A stretch of DNA of 64,000 nucleotides from the NCBI GenBank assembly GCA_021797515.1, contig JAJZZP010000127.1:1-64000 (forward strand). Reading direction: 5' to 3'. Shown here in pieces: positions 8,087-16,975 of the stretch (within the stretch, counting starts at the first letter, position 1; every line of letters begins with the position of its first letter). Under the pieces are notes generated by a model. That model had not been told where the DNA came from and did not search any database. It saw only the letters and a program-made list of their open reading frames with translations. Origin of the DNA: Bacillota bacterium. Its GTDB lineage: Bacteria > Bacillota > Sulfobacillia > Sulfobacillales > Sulfobacillaceae. The position numbers and the translations under genes were made by a program.

Positions 8087-8115
8087 ATTATACGGATCGT
8101 GTTGTACAGTGTCAA
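8087..8115 (-). promoter_or_regulatory. Consensus sigma-A promoter of tRNA-Ala
   Basis: On the minus strand TTGACA (plus 8110-8115) and TATAAT (plus 8087-8092) are separated by exactly 17 nt. The -10 ends 13 nt before the mature tRNA 5' end at 8073. Both hexamers are perfect matches, as expected for a stable RNA gene. Confidence 0.9.
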
Positions 8116-8260
8116 CGACTTTTATTTTGTTGCCAAATTTAGTGATAATCTCCTTATATTTGCCGCGAACATCAATTATGCGGTCACTTGTCCCCAGTTT
8201 TTGTAAGTAAAAACTTTTTTTCTAAAGCAGGAACCTTAAACATTGAAAGCGAAACCACAA

Positions 8261-8307
8261 GTGGAGTAAAGTGGAGGATAATGGAGACAAAGTGGAGGTG
8301 AGTGGGG
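8261..8307 (+). promoter_or_regulatory. MraZ-box-like array upstream of mraZ
   Basis: Five direct repeats of GTGGAG or close variants begin at 8261, 8271, 8281 (ATGGAG), 8292 and 8302 (GTGGGG). Spacing is therefore 10, 10, 11 and 10 nt, about one DNA turn each. MraZ proteins are known to bind short TGG-containing direct repeats with this period in their own promoter. The last two repeats coincide with the mraZ ribosome-binding site (GGAGGTGA at 8294-8301), so binding could also affect translation. Assignment to MraZ is inferred from position and pattern. Confidence 0.7.
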
Positions 8308-8308
8308 G

Positions 8309-8740
8309 ATGTTGATGGGCGAATATTTTCATGCCTTGGATGATAAAGGTCGTCTCATCCTTCCTGCTCGCCTTCGCGATGATCTTCAAGATCATTTTGT
8401 CATGACTAAAGGACTCGATGGTTGTTTGTTTTTTTACGCCATGGACGAATGGCAAAAAATGGAGGAGAGATTAAGGTCTCTTCCAATGACAAATGCTAAT
8501 GCGCGAGCTTTTCAACGATTGTTTCTGGCGGGAGCTCAAGATGTGGAAGTTGACCGCCAATTTCGGATTACCATTCCTCCTCGATTGCGGGAATTTGCCG
8601 GAGTGCAAAAAGATGTAGTGCTCGTCGGAGTCAGCAGTCGCGTCGAGTTATGGGCCCTTGATCGATGGACAGAGTACCAATCGACCGCTCAAGCAGGTTA
8701 CGAAGACGTTGCAGAGAAAATGGGAGACTTCGGTTTTTGA
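8309..8740 (+). CDS. mraZ: Transcriptional regulator MraZ
   Basis: 143 aa, the usual length. MraZ is an AbrB-fold, ring-forming DNA-binding protein that controls the division and cell wall cluster it heads. Both SpoVT/AbrB-like halves are visible: GEYFHALDDKGRLILPARLR at the N-terminus and VEVDRQFRITIPPRLREFA near residue 75, each with the DxxGR- or DRQFR-type signature. ATG 8309 follows GGAGGTGA by 7 nt. An ATG at 8315 is possible, but homologues keep two or three residues before GEY. It is the first gene of the dcw operon. Confidence 0.95.
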   Translation: MLMGEYFHALDDKGRLILPARLRDDLQDHFVMTKGLDGCLFFYAMDEWQKMEERLRSLPMTNANARAFQRLFLAGAQDVEVDRQFRITIPPRLREFAGVQKDVVLVGVSSRVELWALDRWTEYQSTAQAGYEDVAEKMGDFGF

Positions 8741-8756
8741 GGGAGGTGGTGGCTTG

Positions 8757-9647
8757 GTGACATTTACTCATGTAAGTGTTATGCCCGAGCAGGTTTTGGC
8801 CCACTGGGTCACAGACCCGTCCGGGTTATACCTTGACGCAACATTAGGCGGAGGAGGTCATAGCCACTTGCTGCTATCTCAATTTCCCGACTGTCGTCTC
8901 ATTGCTATTGACCAGGATCCTGCGGCAGTGTCCCAAGCTCATGATCGGTTAGGAGCATGGAGTTCCCGGGTGTCGATACGCCAGGGTAATTTTCGCAGGT
9001 TAGACGATATTTTGAGCCCAGACGAAAAAGGCGCGGTTCAGGGTATCTTGTTTGACTTAGGAGTATCTTCACCACAACTAGACCAGATGGCGCGCGGATT
9101 TGGCTACCAAAATATCGATGCCCCTTTGGATATGCGGATGGATCCCGATAATCCAGTCACCGCATTTCGATTAGTAAATATGAAGCCTAGAGAAGATATT
9201 ATCCGTGCTCTAAAAGAGTGGGGCGAAGAGCGTTGGGCATCGCGGATTGCAGACTTCATCGTGAGTGCCAGGGAGAAAGAGCCCATTCGCACGACCGGTC
9301 AACTGGTGGAATTAATTAAAGCGGCCATTCCGGCTTCGGCGCGGAGAACAGGAGGACATCCCGCCCGGAGGACGTTTCAAGCCCTGCGTATCTGGGTCAA
9401 TGATGAATTGGCGGCATTAAAGCAAGGACTGGCTGCTGCTATTGACGTTGCTGCACCCAAAGGGCATATTGTGGCCATTTCATTTCAATCGCTCGAAGAC
9501 CGCATAGTTAAACACACGTTCCGGGAATGGCAGGCAAGTCAACGCGGAATTGTAGTTACCCGTCGGCCACTCATTCCCTCCCCTGAGGAAATCGAAAGTA
9601 ATCCGCGGTCTCATTCGGCCAAATTGCGCGCTTTTGCTAAGGGTTAG
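8757..9647 (+). CDS. rsmH: 16S rRNA (cytosine-1402-N4)-methyltransferase RsmH
   Basis: 296 aa. SAM-dependent N4-methylation of C1402 in the 16S rRNA decoding centre. FTHVSVMPEQV at the N-terminus, the SAM-binding loop DATLGGGGHSHLLL, FDLGVSSPQLD and the C-terminal NPRSHSAKLRA are all family signatures. GTG 8757 follows GGGAGG (8741-8746). A TTG at 8754 is an equally possible start, whereas the frame further upstream runs inside mraZ. It is 16 nt after mraZ, the usual order. Confidence 0.95.
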   Translation: MTFTHVSVMPEQVLAHWVTDPSGLYLDATLGGGGHSHLLLSQFPDCRLIAIDQDPAAVSQAHDRLGAWSSRVSIRQGNFRRLDDILSPDEKGAVQGILFDLGVSSPQLDQMARGFGYQNIDAPLDMRMDPDNPVTAFRLVNMKPREDIIRALKEWGEERWASRIADFIVSAREKEPIRTTGQLVELIKAAIPASARRTGGHPARRTFQALRIWVNDELAALKQGLAAAIDVAAPKGHIVAISFQSLEDRIVKHTFREWQASQRGIVVTRRPLIPSPEEIESNPRSHSAKLRAFAKG

Positions 9648-9749
9648 CAGCGGGTCCTTATCCCGGGAATGCCTGTGTTCATAGCATCGACATAGTTCGT
9701 CTTAAGATAACAAATTTCGAGGTTTTGGTTCCAAGGAGGTTGAAGTTCA

Positions 9750-10208
9750 ATGATCAACCAGCAAGAAAATGAATATGTTTTGTACAAAGAGGGTAATTTA
9801 GCCCGCACTTGGGAAAAGAAACTGCGTCCCAAAATGACGCCGCGTCCTCGACGCAAATTTAACGGGCTAGCCCATACCATATTGTGGATTATGGGGGTTT
9901 GGGCTGTCGGTATGGGGGCGTCTCTTTTGGCTGTTCATGTCTTAGTGATGGGTTATCAGGTCGATGCCCTATCATCCCAATATACGGATTTGACTCGACA
10001 GAACCAAGTATTGGCTGCCACGGTGACCCAATTGAGTTCTCCTCAAGTTTTGGCGGCTGATAGCCAAAAATATCATGTAGCCCTCAAGAGTCCTATGATT
10101 CACACGGGCATTCACAGTGCCGCTCCTGCGGTTGCAAAGAGCACACCATGGTATGGACGCGTGTCGCAATGGATATTGGCTTTGCGGCAAGCATTAGTTG
10201 CCAAATGA
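9750..10208 (+). CDS. ftsL: FtsL-like cell division protein
   Basis: 152 aa with a single transmembrane segment (about residues 37-63), a basic cytoplasmic N-terminus (RPKMTPRPRRK) and an extracytoplasmic leucine-zipper-like coiled coil (VDALSSQYTDLTRQNQVL and onward), the FtsL/DivIC architecture. Sequence identity in this family is low, so the call rests on topology and position between rsmH and the PBP genes. It is longer at the C-terminus than typical 110-120-aa FtsL. AAGGAGG at 9734-9740 precedes ATG 9750. Its end overlaps the next gene by 4 nt. Confidence 0.8.
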   Translation: MINQQENEYVLYKEGNLARTWEKKLRPKMTPRPRRKFNGLAHTILWIMGVWAVGMGASLLAVHVLVMGYQVDALSSQYTDLTRQNQVLAATVTQLSSPQVLAADSQKYHVALKSPMIHTGIHSAAPAVAKSTPWYGRVSQWILALRQALVAK

Positions 10209-11941
10209 AGAAAAAATCTACGCACTTGGTGCGGCACCGGGCTCGGCTGCTGTTGCTGTACACAGCCTTGTTTTCGGCATTGCTGCTGGTTCGACTTCTC
10301 ATGATTCAGGTTGCCGACGCTAATCAACTTCATGCTTATGCCTCCAGCATTCATGTGCACCGCATTGCATTACCGGCGAGCCGGGGGGAGATTGTGGACC
10401 GCAACGGAATAGTGCTGGCAATGGATACTCCGACCTATCAAGTGGTTGCTGTACCCAAATATTTGACTTCACGAAAACAGGTGGAAAGCGCAGCGGTAAC
10501 TTTGGCCCATTATTTGCCGTTTTCCTCCAAGTTGTTGGCGTCAGTATTGGGTAATGGGTCATGGTATGCATTGCTGGCGCGTTCGGTATCCAGTGCTGTG
10601 GCGCATCAGATCTCAACGTTAAATTTGCCGGGAATCTCGGTGGTTCCGTCTACTGGGCGTGAATATCCTAACGGAACTTTGGCCTCGCAAGTGTTGGGAA
10701 TGGTGGGATCTCAAGGCCAAGGACTAGCGGGAGTAGAATACGAATACAATAAAATTTTGGCTGGCAAGCCAGGTAGTTGGGTTGTGAGAACCGACGCTGC
10801 CGGAAATCCGCTGCCACAATGGCAGCTAGCCTATAAGGCGCCGGTACCGGGTGATACCGTACAGTTGACCATTGATGCCAATATTGAAGCTGCTGCCCAA
10901 AAATGGTTGAAGTGGGGTATTAAGAGAGCCCATGCCCTCAACGGCACGGTCATTGTGCTCAATCCGCATACCGGATCTGTCATTGCGCTTGCCAACTGGC
11001 CCAATTTTAATCCCAACAATTACTACAATGCGACGCCGTTGCAGATGAACGATTATGCCGTAGAGGATCCGGTGCCGCCGGGCTCGATCTTCAAACCAGT
11101 CACGGCAACGGCGGGATTGACACTGGGTTTGTTTACGCCTAACAGTATGTTTGATACGGTAGGCTATAAAATCGTGGACGGAGTCCGCATTAACGATTGG
11201 AATCCAAATGGCTGGGGTTGGATTACACTGACGCGAGGGCTTGAGGTTTCCTCGGACCAGGTGTTTATGGATGTGGCGCTAAAAGTCGGAGCCGCAAGTT
11301 TGTATCATTTCATCAAGCTGTTCGGCTTTAACCATCCTAGCAATGTGGGGTTGCCTGGAGATTCCCCAGGGCTTTGGGTTCCTTTGAACCAGGTGAACCC
11401 GGTTGATTTGGCGACAATCGGATTCGGACAGGGCTTTGCCGCTACTGCAATGCAGATGGTTGCGGCGGATTCTGCGGTGGCCAACAATGGAGTCATGATG
11501 CAGCCGCATATTTTGAAAGCTGTCCTATCGCCCCATGGCACGGTGGTGAAAGCAGTGAAACCCAAAGTCGAATCTGTCACGACCACGCCAGCCATAGCCG
11601 AGGAAATACAGCATATGATGACCCTTGAAGCCACTCAGGGAACGGGAGTTCCAGCTCAGGTGCCAGGGTATATCATTGCTGGGAAAACGGGCACCTCGCA
11701 AAAAATTGTGAATGGACGCACCTCAAACAACTTGTTTATCGCGTCATATATGGGAATGGGCCCGATGCCCAAGCCTCGGTTTATCATGTTGGTCATGATT
11801 AACCGCCCGATTGGTAACTTATTTTATGGGGATCAAGTGTCGGCACCCGTGTGGAAACATATTGCGGAGTTTATGTTTCATTATTGGAACATTAAGCCTT
11901 ATGCGGGCCCGGACAATGGTTCCAAACCCTTGAAGCCCTAA
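10205..11941 (+). CDS. Class B penicillin-binding protein (FtsI/SpoVD type, no PASTA)
   Basis: 578 aa. D,D-transpeptidase for septal or spore peptidoglycan. It has one N-terminal transmembrane helix (about residues 14-35), a dimerisation domain starting with ASRGEIVDRNG, and a C-terminal transpeptidase domain. Active-site Ser294 lies in SIFK, and the KTGT motif is at Lys494. The second motif, normally SxN, reads S349-S-D351, so the Asn is replaced by Asp. There are no PASTA repeats. It overlaps ftsL by 4 nt (ATGA) and is followed by a second class B PBP whose three motifs fall at identical residue numbers, which indicates tandem duplication. Which of the two is vegetative and which sporulation-specific cannot be read from sequence. 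Confidence 0.9.
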   Translation: MKKKSTHLVRHRARLLLLYTALFSALLLVRLLMIQVADANQLHAYASSIHVHRIALPASRGEIVDRNGIVLAMDTPTYQVVAVPKYLTSRKQVESAAVTLAHYLPFSSKLLASVLGNGSWYALLARSVSSAVAHQISTLNLPGISVVPSTGREYPNGTLASQVLGMVGSQGQGLAGVEYEYNKILAGKPGSWVVRTDAAGNPLPQWQLAYKAPVPGDTVQLTIDANIEAAAQKWLKWGIKRAHALNGTVIVLNPHTGSVIALANWPNFNPNNYYNATPLQMNDYAVEDPVPPGSIFKPVTATAGLTLGLFTPNSMFDTVGYKIVDGVRINDWNPNGWGWITLTRGLEVSSDQVFMDVALKVGAASLYHFIKLFGFNHPSNVGLPGDSPGLWVPLNQVNPVDLATIGFGQGFAATAMQMVAADSAVANNGVMMQPHILKAVLSPHGTVVKAVKPKVESVTTTPAIAEEIQHMMTLEATQGTGVPAQVPGYIIAGKTGTSQKIVNGRTSNNLFIASYMGMGPMPKPRFIMLVMINRPIGNLFYGDQVSAPVWKHIAEFMFHYWNIKPYAGPDNGSKPLKP

Positions 11942-12014
11942 GGTTCTTTTGATTGCATGGCCTGCATAAGCATTGTGAGTAACAGCCCGTCCTGCAAAAG
12001 GAGGCTTGCTCACA

Positions 12015-14105
12015 ATGGATAGTCGACCGACGTTGGTGATGAAGCGCAGGAATTTTTTGGTGCTGGCTCTGGTGGGGGTGTTCGATGTCGGACTCTTGGG
12101 TCGTTTGGTTACGGTGCAAGGTGTTGAAGGGCCAAAATTACAAAAAATAGCAGAATCTGCTCATTTCCGAGGAGTGCCTTTAGCTGCCTTTCGCGGTAAC
12201 ATTGTTGATCGTCATGGACATCTTCTGGCTGGTAGCCATCATGCCTACTCGGCTTACGCGATTCCGATTCAAACCAGGAAACATCGATTTGCCGAAGCCA
12301 CTCTTCTATCCGTGATGTTGAATATGTCTGTGGACCGGTTGTTGCGTCGATTATCACGGCACCAGGGTTTTGTTTGGGTAAAAAGGCGTTTGACAGCTTC
12401 CGAGCTGGACCAAATACGCGGACAGATGGCCGCATTGCCGGGCGTTTATTTGGTGACTGAAACCGCCAGATATTATCCTGAAGGGGCATTAGTTGGTCCG
12501 GTACTGGGTTTTACCGGCATTGACAATCAAGGTCTAGCCGGTATCGAAATGGTTTATAACAAGTATTTGCAAGGAAAGCCCGGCAGTATTCAGGAAGAAT
12601 ATGATGTGACCGGGCAGACCATCCAATTTGCGCGGCAACGTGTAGTCCCGCCGTTACAAGGGGACACATTGGAATTAACATTGGATGAGAAAATTCAGTG
12701 GATGGCCGAACGTGCCTGCGAGCAAGCTATGATTACCACAGGAGCCAAGTCAGTTAGTATCGCGATAATGCACCCCCGCTCTGGTGGTCTTCTTGCGTTG
12801 GCCCAACGCCCGTCATTTGACCCAAATCATTTTAGAGACTATAACCCGAAAAATTACCGTGTACTAGCGGTGTCGGACACGATTCCGCCGGGGTCGATCT
12901 TTAAACCAGTGACCTTGGCAGCTGCTCTTGAGGAAGGTACTACCAGCCCGGGGGCAGGATTCTATTGCCCTGGGTTCAAAGTTGTGCTGGGACGCCGTGT
13001 GAACTGCTGGAGGCCTCAGGGTCATGGGGCAGAATCATTGGCTGCGGTCGTTAAAAATTCCTGCAATGTGGGGTTTATGGACTTGGGATTGGGGCTCGGA
13101 GTGGCTAAGTTTTATGAGTACTTAGACAAATTCGGAATCTCCAAACCCATACCTATAGACCTTCCTGGTCAAGCCCGGGGAATTTTTCCTAAAGCATCTC
13201 GGGTCACCGCATTAGATCTAGCGATTATGGCGTTTGGCCAAACTCTCACCGTGTCGCCGATCGCACTGCTAAACGCGATTTCCGCCATCGCCAATGATGG
13301 AACCCTACTGGTTCCTCATCTGGCAAGAGTGATCAAAAAACCAGACGGCACAGTGGTCAAACAGTTTGATCGCCAAGTGGTGCGACAAGTAGTATCTTTA
13401 CATGTGGCTCAGTTAGTGCAAAATATGATGGTTGCAGTCGTGTCTTCGGGTACCGGAAAGTTGGGACAGGTGCCGGGGTTTAGGATGGCCGGGAAGACGG
13501 GTACGGCCCAAAAGGTGATTAATGGGCGAGTGGAAAAGGGCGTGTATATCGCATCGTTTGTTGGATTTGGTCCCGTACCCAACCCCGAAGTGGCCATTAT
13601 GGTCAACGTGGATGAACCAGTAGGGGCGTTTTATGGAGGGCAGGTAGCCGCCCCCATATTTGCTCAGCTTGGCCGAGACATATTTAGACATTTAGGCCTT
13701 CAGCCCACAGAACCCATACTGCCGCCAAAAACTGGGTCGCTACAAATGGTGCCCAATCTGGTAAATTTGGACCCAGTGAGTGCTCAAGATGATGCCGAAG
13801 CCTTTGGATTTTCGGTACAATTTACAGGACAGGGAAATGTTGTAGTGGAACAATCGATTGAATATGGGGGTTGGCGCCCTACGGGAACATTGTTGCAATT
13901 GACGTTGGGACGTCATCCGAGAATCTATTTAGAGTGGGTGGCGGTTCCCAGCTTTGTTGGACTGCCGATCGGAACTGCACAACGACTAGCATTGGAGTTA
14001 GGTCTTAACGTGGTTCCTCAAGGGTTGTCGGTGGCACCCGTGGAACGGCAGTCTATTGTTGCCGGTACCGAAGTGCGATCCGGCACCACCATTGTGGTAA
14101 TGTAG
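12015..14105 (+). CDS. Class B penicillin-binding protein with PASTA domains (PbpB/SpoVD type)
   Basis: 696 aa from ATG 12015, with AAGGAGG at 11998-12004; a TTG at 12006 is too close to that site. It has an N-terminal transmembrane helix, a dimerisation domain (FRGNIVDRHG), and a transpeptidase domain with Ser294 in SIFK, S349-C-N351 (a normal SxN motif) and Lys494 in KTGT. The tail from about residue 575 has two PASTA-like repeats (MVPNLVNLDP and VAVPSFVGLPIG). Such repeats occur in SpoVD and PBP2x-type septal PBPs. It lies between its paralogue and murE, as pbpB-spoVD-murE in Bacillus subtilis. Confidence 0.92.
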   Translation: MDSRPTLVMKRRNFLVLALVGVFDVGLLGRLVTVQGVEGPKLQKIAESAHFRGVPLAAFRGNIVDRHGHLLAGSHHAYSAYAIPIQTRKHRFAEATLLSVMLNMSVDRLLRRLSRHQGFVWVKRRLTASELDQIRGQMAALPGVYLVTETARYYPEGALVGPVLGFTGIDNQGLAGIEMVYNKYLQGKPGSIQEEYDVTGQTIQFARQRVVPPLQGDTLELTLDEKIQWMAERACEQAMITTGAKSVSIAIMHPRSGGLLALAQRPSFDPNHFRDYNPKNYRVLAVSDTIPPGSIFKPVTLAAALEEGTTSPGAGFYCPGFKVVLGRRVNCWRPQGHGAESLAAVVKNSCNVGFMDLGLGLGVAKFYEYLDKFGISKPIPIDLPGQARGIFPKASRVTALDLAIMAFGQTLTVSPIALLNAISAIANDGTLLVPHLARVIKKPDGTVVKQFDRQVVRQVVSLHVAQLVQNMMVAVVSSGTGKLGQVPGFRMAGKTGTAQKVINGRVEKGVYIASFVGFGPVPNPEVAIMVNVDEPVGAFYGGQVAAPIFAQLGRDIFRHLGLQPTEPILPPKTGSLQMVPNLVNLDPVSAQDDAEAFGFSVQFTGQGNVVVEQSIEYGGWRPTGTLLQLTLGRHPRIYLEWVAVPSFVGLPIGTAQRLALELGLNVVPQGLSVAPVERQSIVAGTEVRSGTTIVVM

Positions 14106-14144
14106 CGGGAACAGGAAACCAAGCTGAAGGCAGGAGGGGAACTG

Positions 14145-15626
14145 ATGCTGTTGGAAGAACTGGGTAAGGCACTGGCGGAGGTGACACCGGTGGGGTCCCT
14201 TGATGTGGACCTCACCGGGATCGCCTATAATTCACGGGTGGTGGAACCAGGCAATCTGTTTTGTGCTATTCCAGGATTTCGTACTGATGGGCATCTTTAT
14301 TGCCAAGAAGCTATGGCACGTGGCGCCGCTGCATTTCTCGTGGAACGCTCCGAAGCGATACCTCAAGGCAAACCGGGATTGGTCGTTCCCAATGCCCGAG
14401 CTGCAATGGCGAAAGTTGCCGATCTTTTTTTTGGTAGCCCCTCACGACGATTATGGATGGTAGGGGTCACGGGTACCAATGGTAAGACGACAACAACCCA
14501 TCTGGTTCGAGCGCTTTTGGAGGCTAATGATGTGAGCTGTGGGTTGACTGGCACGCTGCATACTTTGATGGGGGTGGAGAGTTTCAAAGTCTCTCGGACC
14601 ACCCCGGAAGCGCCAGATCTGCAGAGCATTTTGCGACATATGGCAGACCGCGGCATGAAAGCCGCAGTAATGGAGGTGTCGTCACATGCACTGGTGCTGT
14701 CACGCGTGGATACCGTAGCGTATAATGTTGCGGTATTCACTAATTTGACGCAGGACCATCTCGACTTTCACCCCGATTTGGAATCCTATTTTCAAGCAAA
14801 ATCTTTGTTGTTTACCAGGCTGGGAGAAGTTCCCAAACCTGGTCCCATGGCTGCCGTCATTAATGGGGACGATCCCTATGCTGGGCGTTTAACGGCATTA
14901 AGTCATGTTCCGGTGGTCACGTATGGGCTCTCAGACGGTGTGGATGTAAGAGCCAGCACGGTGCAAATTGCCAGTCGTGGGGTGCAATTCCTGGCCGAAT
15001 TTCCTGATGGTCAAAATCAGGCGATCGAATTTGGAATGACGGGACGCTTCAATGTGTCCAATGCTTTGGCTGCGCTATCTGTAGGCTACGTATGGGGATT
15101 AGAGCCGCGTAAAATGGCGGAAGCTTTGGCTCGGTATCCAGGTGTTCCGGGACGCTTTGAAAGAATTGATGAAGGACAGCCGTTCACTGTCATCGTAGAT
15201 TATGCACACACGCCTGATGGCTTAAAGAATGTATTACAAACGGCGCGTGAGTTTGCCATGGGGCACATTGGCGTGGTGTTTGGGGCGGGAGGTGATAGGG
15301 ATCGGGGAAAACGTTCGATGATGGGTGAAGTGGCAGGACAATTGGCGGATTGGGTAATGCTGACCGCGGATAACCCACGATCCGAAGACCCGATGGATAT
15401 CATTCACCAGATTGCTCAAGGAGTAGAGCAATCGCATGGCCAGTACGAGGTGGAATTGGACCGTGAACGTGCCATCCGCCAAGCGCTGCATCGGGGGCAA
15501 CCTGGTGACGTGATCTTGATTGTTGGTAAAGGACATGAAACTTATCAAATCTACCGGGATGCCACTATTCATTTTGACGACCGAGAAGTGGCGCGACAAG
15601 TGTTGAAGGAGTTGCGCAAGGCATGA
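14145..15626 (+). CDS. murE: UDP-MurNAc-L-Ala-D-Glu:meso-DAP ligase MurE
   Basis: 493 aa. ATP-dependent addition of meso-diaminopimelate to the peptidoglycan precursor in the cytoplasm. The P-loop is GVTGTNGKTTTT near residue 110, the Mur ligase central domain carries EVSSHAL and NLTQDHLDFH, and the C-terminal domain has DNPRSEDP and GKGHETYQ. The DNPR sequence is the accepted signature for DAP over lysine. AGGAGGGG precedes ATG 14145. It overlaps murF by 4 nt (ATGA). Confidence 0.96.
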   Translation: MLLEELGKALAEVTPVGSLDVDLTGIAYNSRVVEPGNLFCAIPGFRTDGHLYCQEAMARGAAAFLVERSEAIPQGKPGLVVPNARAAMAKVADLFFGSPSRRLWMVGVTGTNGKTTTTHLVRALLEANDVSCGLTGTLHTLMGVESFKVSRTTPEAPDLQSILRHMADRGMKAAVMEVSSHALVLSRVDTVAYNVAVFTNLTQDHLDFHPDLESYFQAKSLLFTRLGEVPKPGPMAAVINGDDPYAGRLTALSHVPVVTYGLSDGVDVRASTVQIASRGVQFLAEFPDGQNQAIEFGMTGRFNVSNALAALSVGYVWGLEPRKMAEALARYPGVPGRFERIDEGQPFTVIVDYAHTPDGLKNVLQTAREFAMGHIGVVFGAGGDRDRGKRSMMGEVAGQLADWVMLTADNPRSEDPMDIIHQIAQGVEQSHGQYEVELDRERAIRQALHRGQPGDVILIVGKGHETYQIYRDATIHFDDREVARQVLKELRKA

Positions 15627-16975
15627 TGACGATGAGTTTTGGGGAAATCATAGAGTGGACCGGAGCTCTCCCGGAACACGTCGACGCGACACGAATCGTC
15701 ACTAATGTGACCATCGACAGCCGACAAACGATGCGTAACAGTTTGTTTATTGCCTTGCCAGGGACACGGCATCACGGGCATGAATTTGTCGCTGATGCGT
15801 GGCAGGCAGGGGCCACGGCAATGGTTGAGTCGACTTTTGGTTTATCTGGCGGACCATTGCTAAGGACTGACAACCCGCTTAGGGCCATGGACGATATCAT
15901 GCGCCAGATGATTTTAGCCCGCCACATCCACATCGTTGGCATTACGGGTAGTGTAGGCAAGACCAGTCTCAAGGAATTAGCCACAGCCGTATTACGCACC
16001 CGATATGATACGGGGCTGTCTCATGGGAATTACAACACGGCTATTGGTTTGCCCCTCTCCTTTTTCGGCGAATCCGACATGATGACCCACTTTGTCGCGG
16101 AAATGGGAATGCGGCAGCGCGGAGAAATCCAGTACCTCACCGAAATTGCTCCCCCGGAGGTGGCGGCGATTAGCAACATTGGCCCAAGTCATTTGGAGCA
16201 ATTAGGGTCGATGGCAGAAATTCAAGCAGCCAAAGGCGAAATTTTAGAAGGGTTAGTGCAGGGAGGCACTGCGGTACTAAATTACGATGATGTGCGGGTT
16301 CGCGAATTAGGGGAGAAGACGGGTCATCGGGTTTTGTGGTACGGTCACCATGCCCACTGTGATTTGCGAATTATTGCATCCCAAATTGAAAATTGGCATA
16401 CCCGCATCGAATTGGAAAATGATCGAGGGCGCTGGCGAGTTACTTTGCCCTGGATTGGAGCCCACCATGGGTCTAACGTTGCGGCGGCCCTATTGATTGG
16501 GGAGGTTTTAGGGATTTCCTTGCCAGATGGCATTCGCGGAATTGAAAATGTGGACCAAGAGCGGTCTCGCATTCGCCCCATAACAATGGGACAAATGATG
16601 TTGCTTAAAGATGTCTATAATGCCAGTCCGGTTTCGATGAAAGCTGGAATCGATGTCTTGAAAAGCTTTCCGGGACGAAAGGTTGCCGTTTTGGGAGACA
16701 TGTTGGAACTTGGAACCGCAGAAATGCAAAGCCATTGGGAAATAGGACAATACGCTCAGGATCATGCGGATTTGGTGGTCGCCATTGGGCCGCGAAGTCA
16801 CATGATTGCTCAAGGCGCTGGGTCCGTGGGACAACATTGTGAAACTCTTGAGGATGCCTTTCAATTGTTGCAGCAGATTTTGCGCCCGAATGACGTAGTC
16901 TTATTGAAGGCTTCTCGGGGTATGCACTTTGAAGATCTGGCGCGTTGGCTTGAGGATTGGGGTGGCCCCCAATGA
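15623..16975 (+). CDS. murF: UDP-MurNAc-tripeptide:D-Ala-D-Ala ligase MurF
   Basis: 450 aa. Adds D-alanyl-D-alanine to UDP-MurNAc-tripeptide. The N-terminal substrate domain includes VTIDSRQTMRNSLFIAL, the P-loop reads GITGSVGKTSLKE, and further motifs are MGMRQRGEI, NIGPSHLEQLGS, and DVYNASPVSMKAG in the C-terminal domain. It is linked to murE and mraY by 4-nt overlaps. No D-Ala-D-Ala ligase gene lies in the window. Confidence 0.96.
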   Translation: MMTMSFGEIIEWTGALPEHVDATRIVTNVTIDSRQTMRNSLFIALPGTRHHGHEFVADAWQAGATAMVESTFGLSGGPLLRTDNPLRAMDDIMRQMILARHIHIVGITGSVGKTSLKELATAVLRTRYDTGLSHGNYNTAIGLPLSFFGESDMMTHFVAEMGMRQRGEIQYLTEIAPPEVAAISNIGPSHLEQLGSMAEIQAAKGEILEGLVQGGTAVLNYDDVRVRELGEKTGHRVLWYGHHAHCDLRIIASQIENWHTRIELENDRGRWRVTLPWIGAHHGSNVAAALLIGEVLGISLPDGIRGIENVDQERSRIRPITMGQMMLLKDVYNASPVSMKAGIDVLKSFPGRKVAVLGDMLELGTAEMQSHWEIGQYAQDHADLVVAIGPRSHMIAQGAGSVGQHCETLEDAFQLLQQILRPNDVVLLKASRGMHFEDLARWLEDWGGPQ

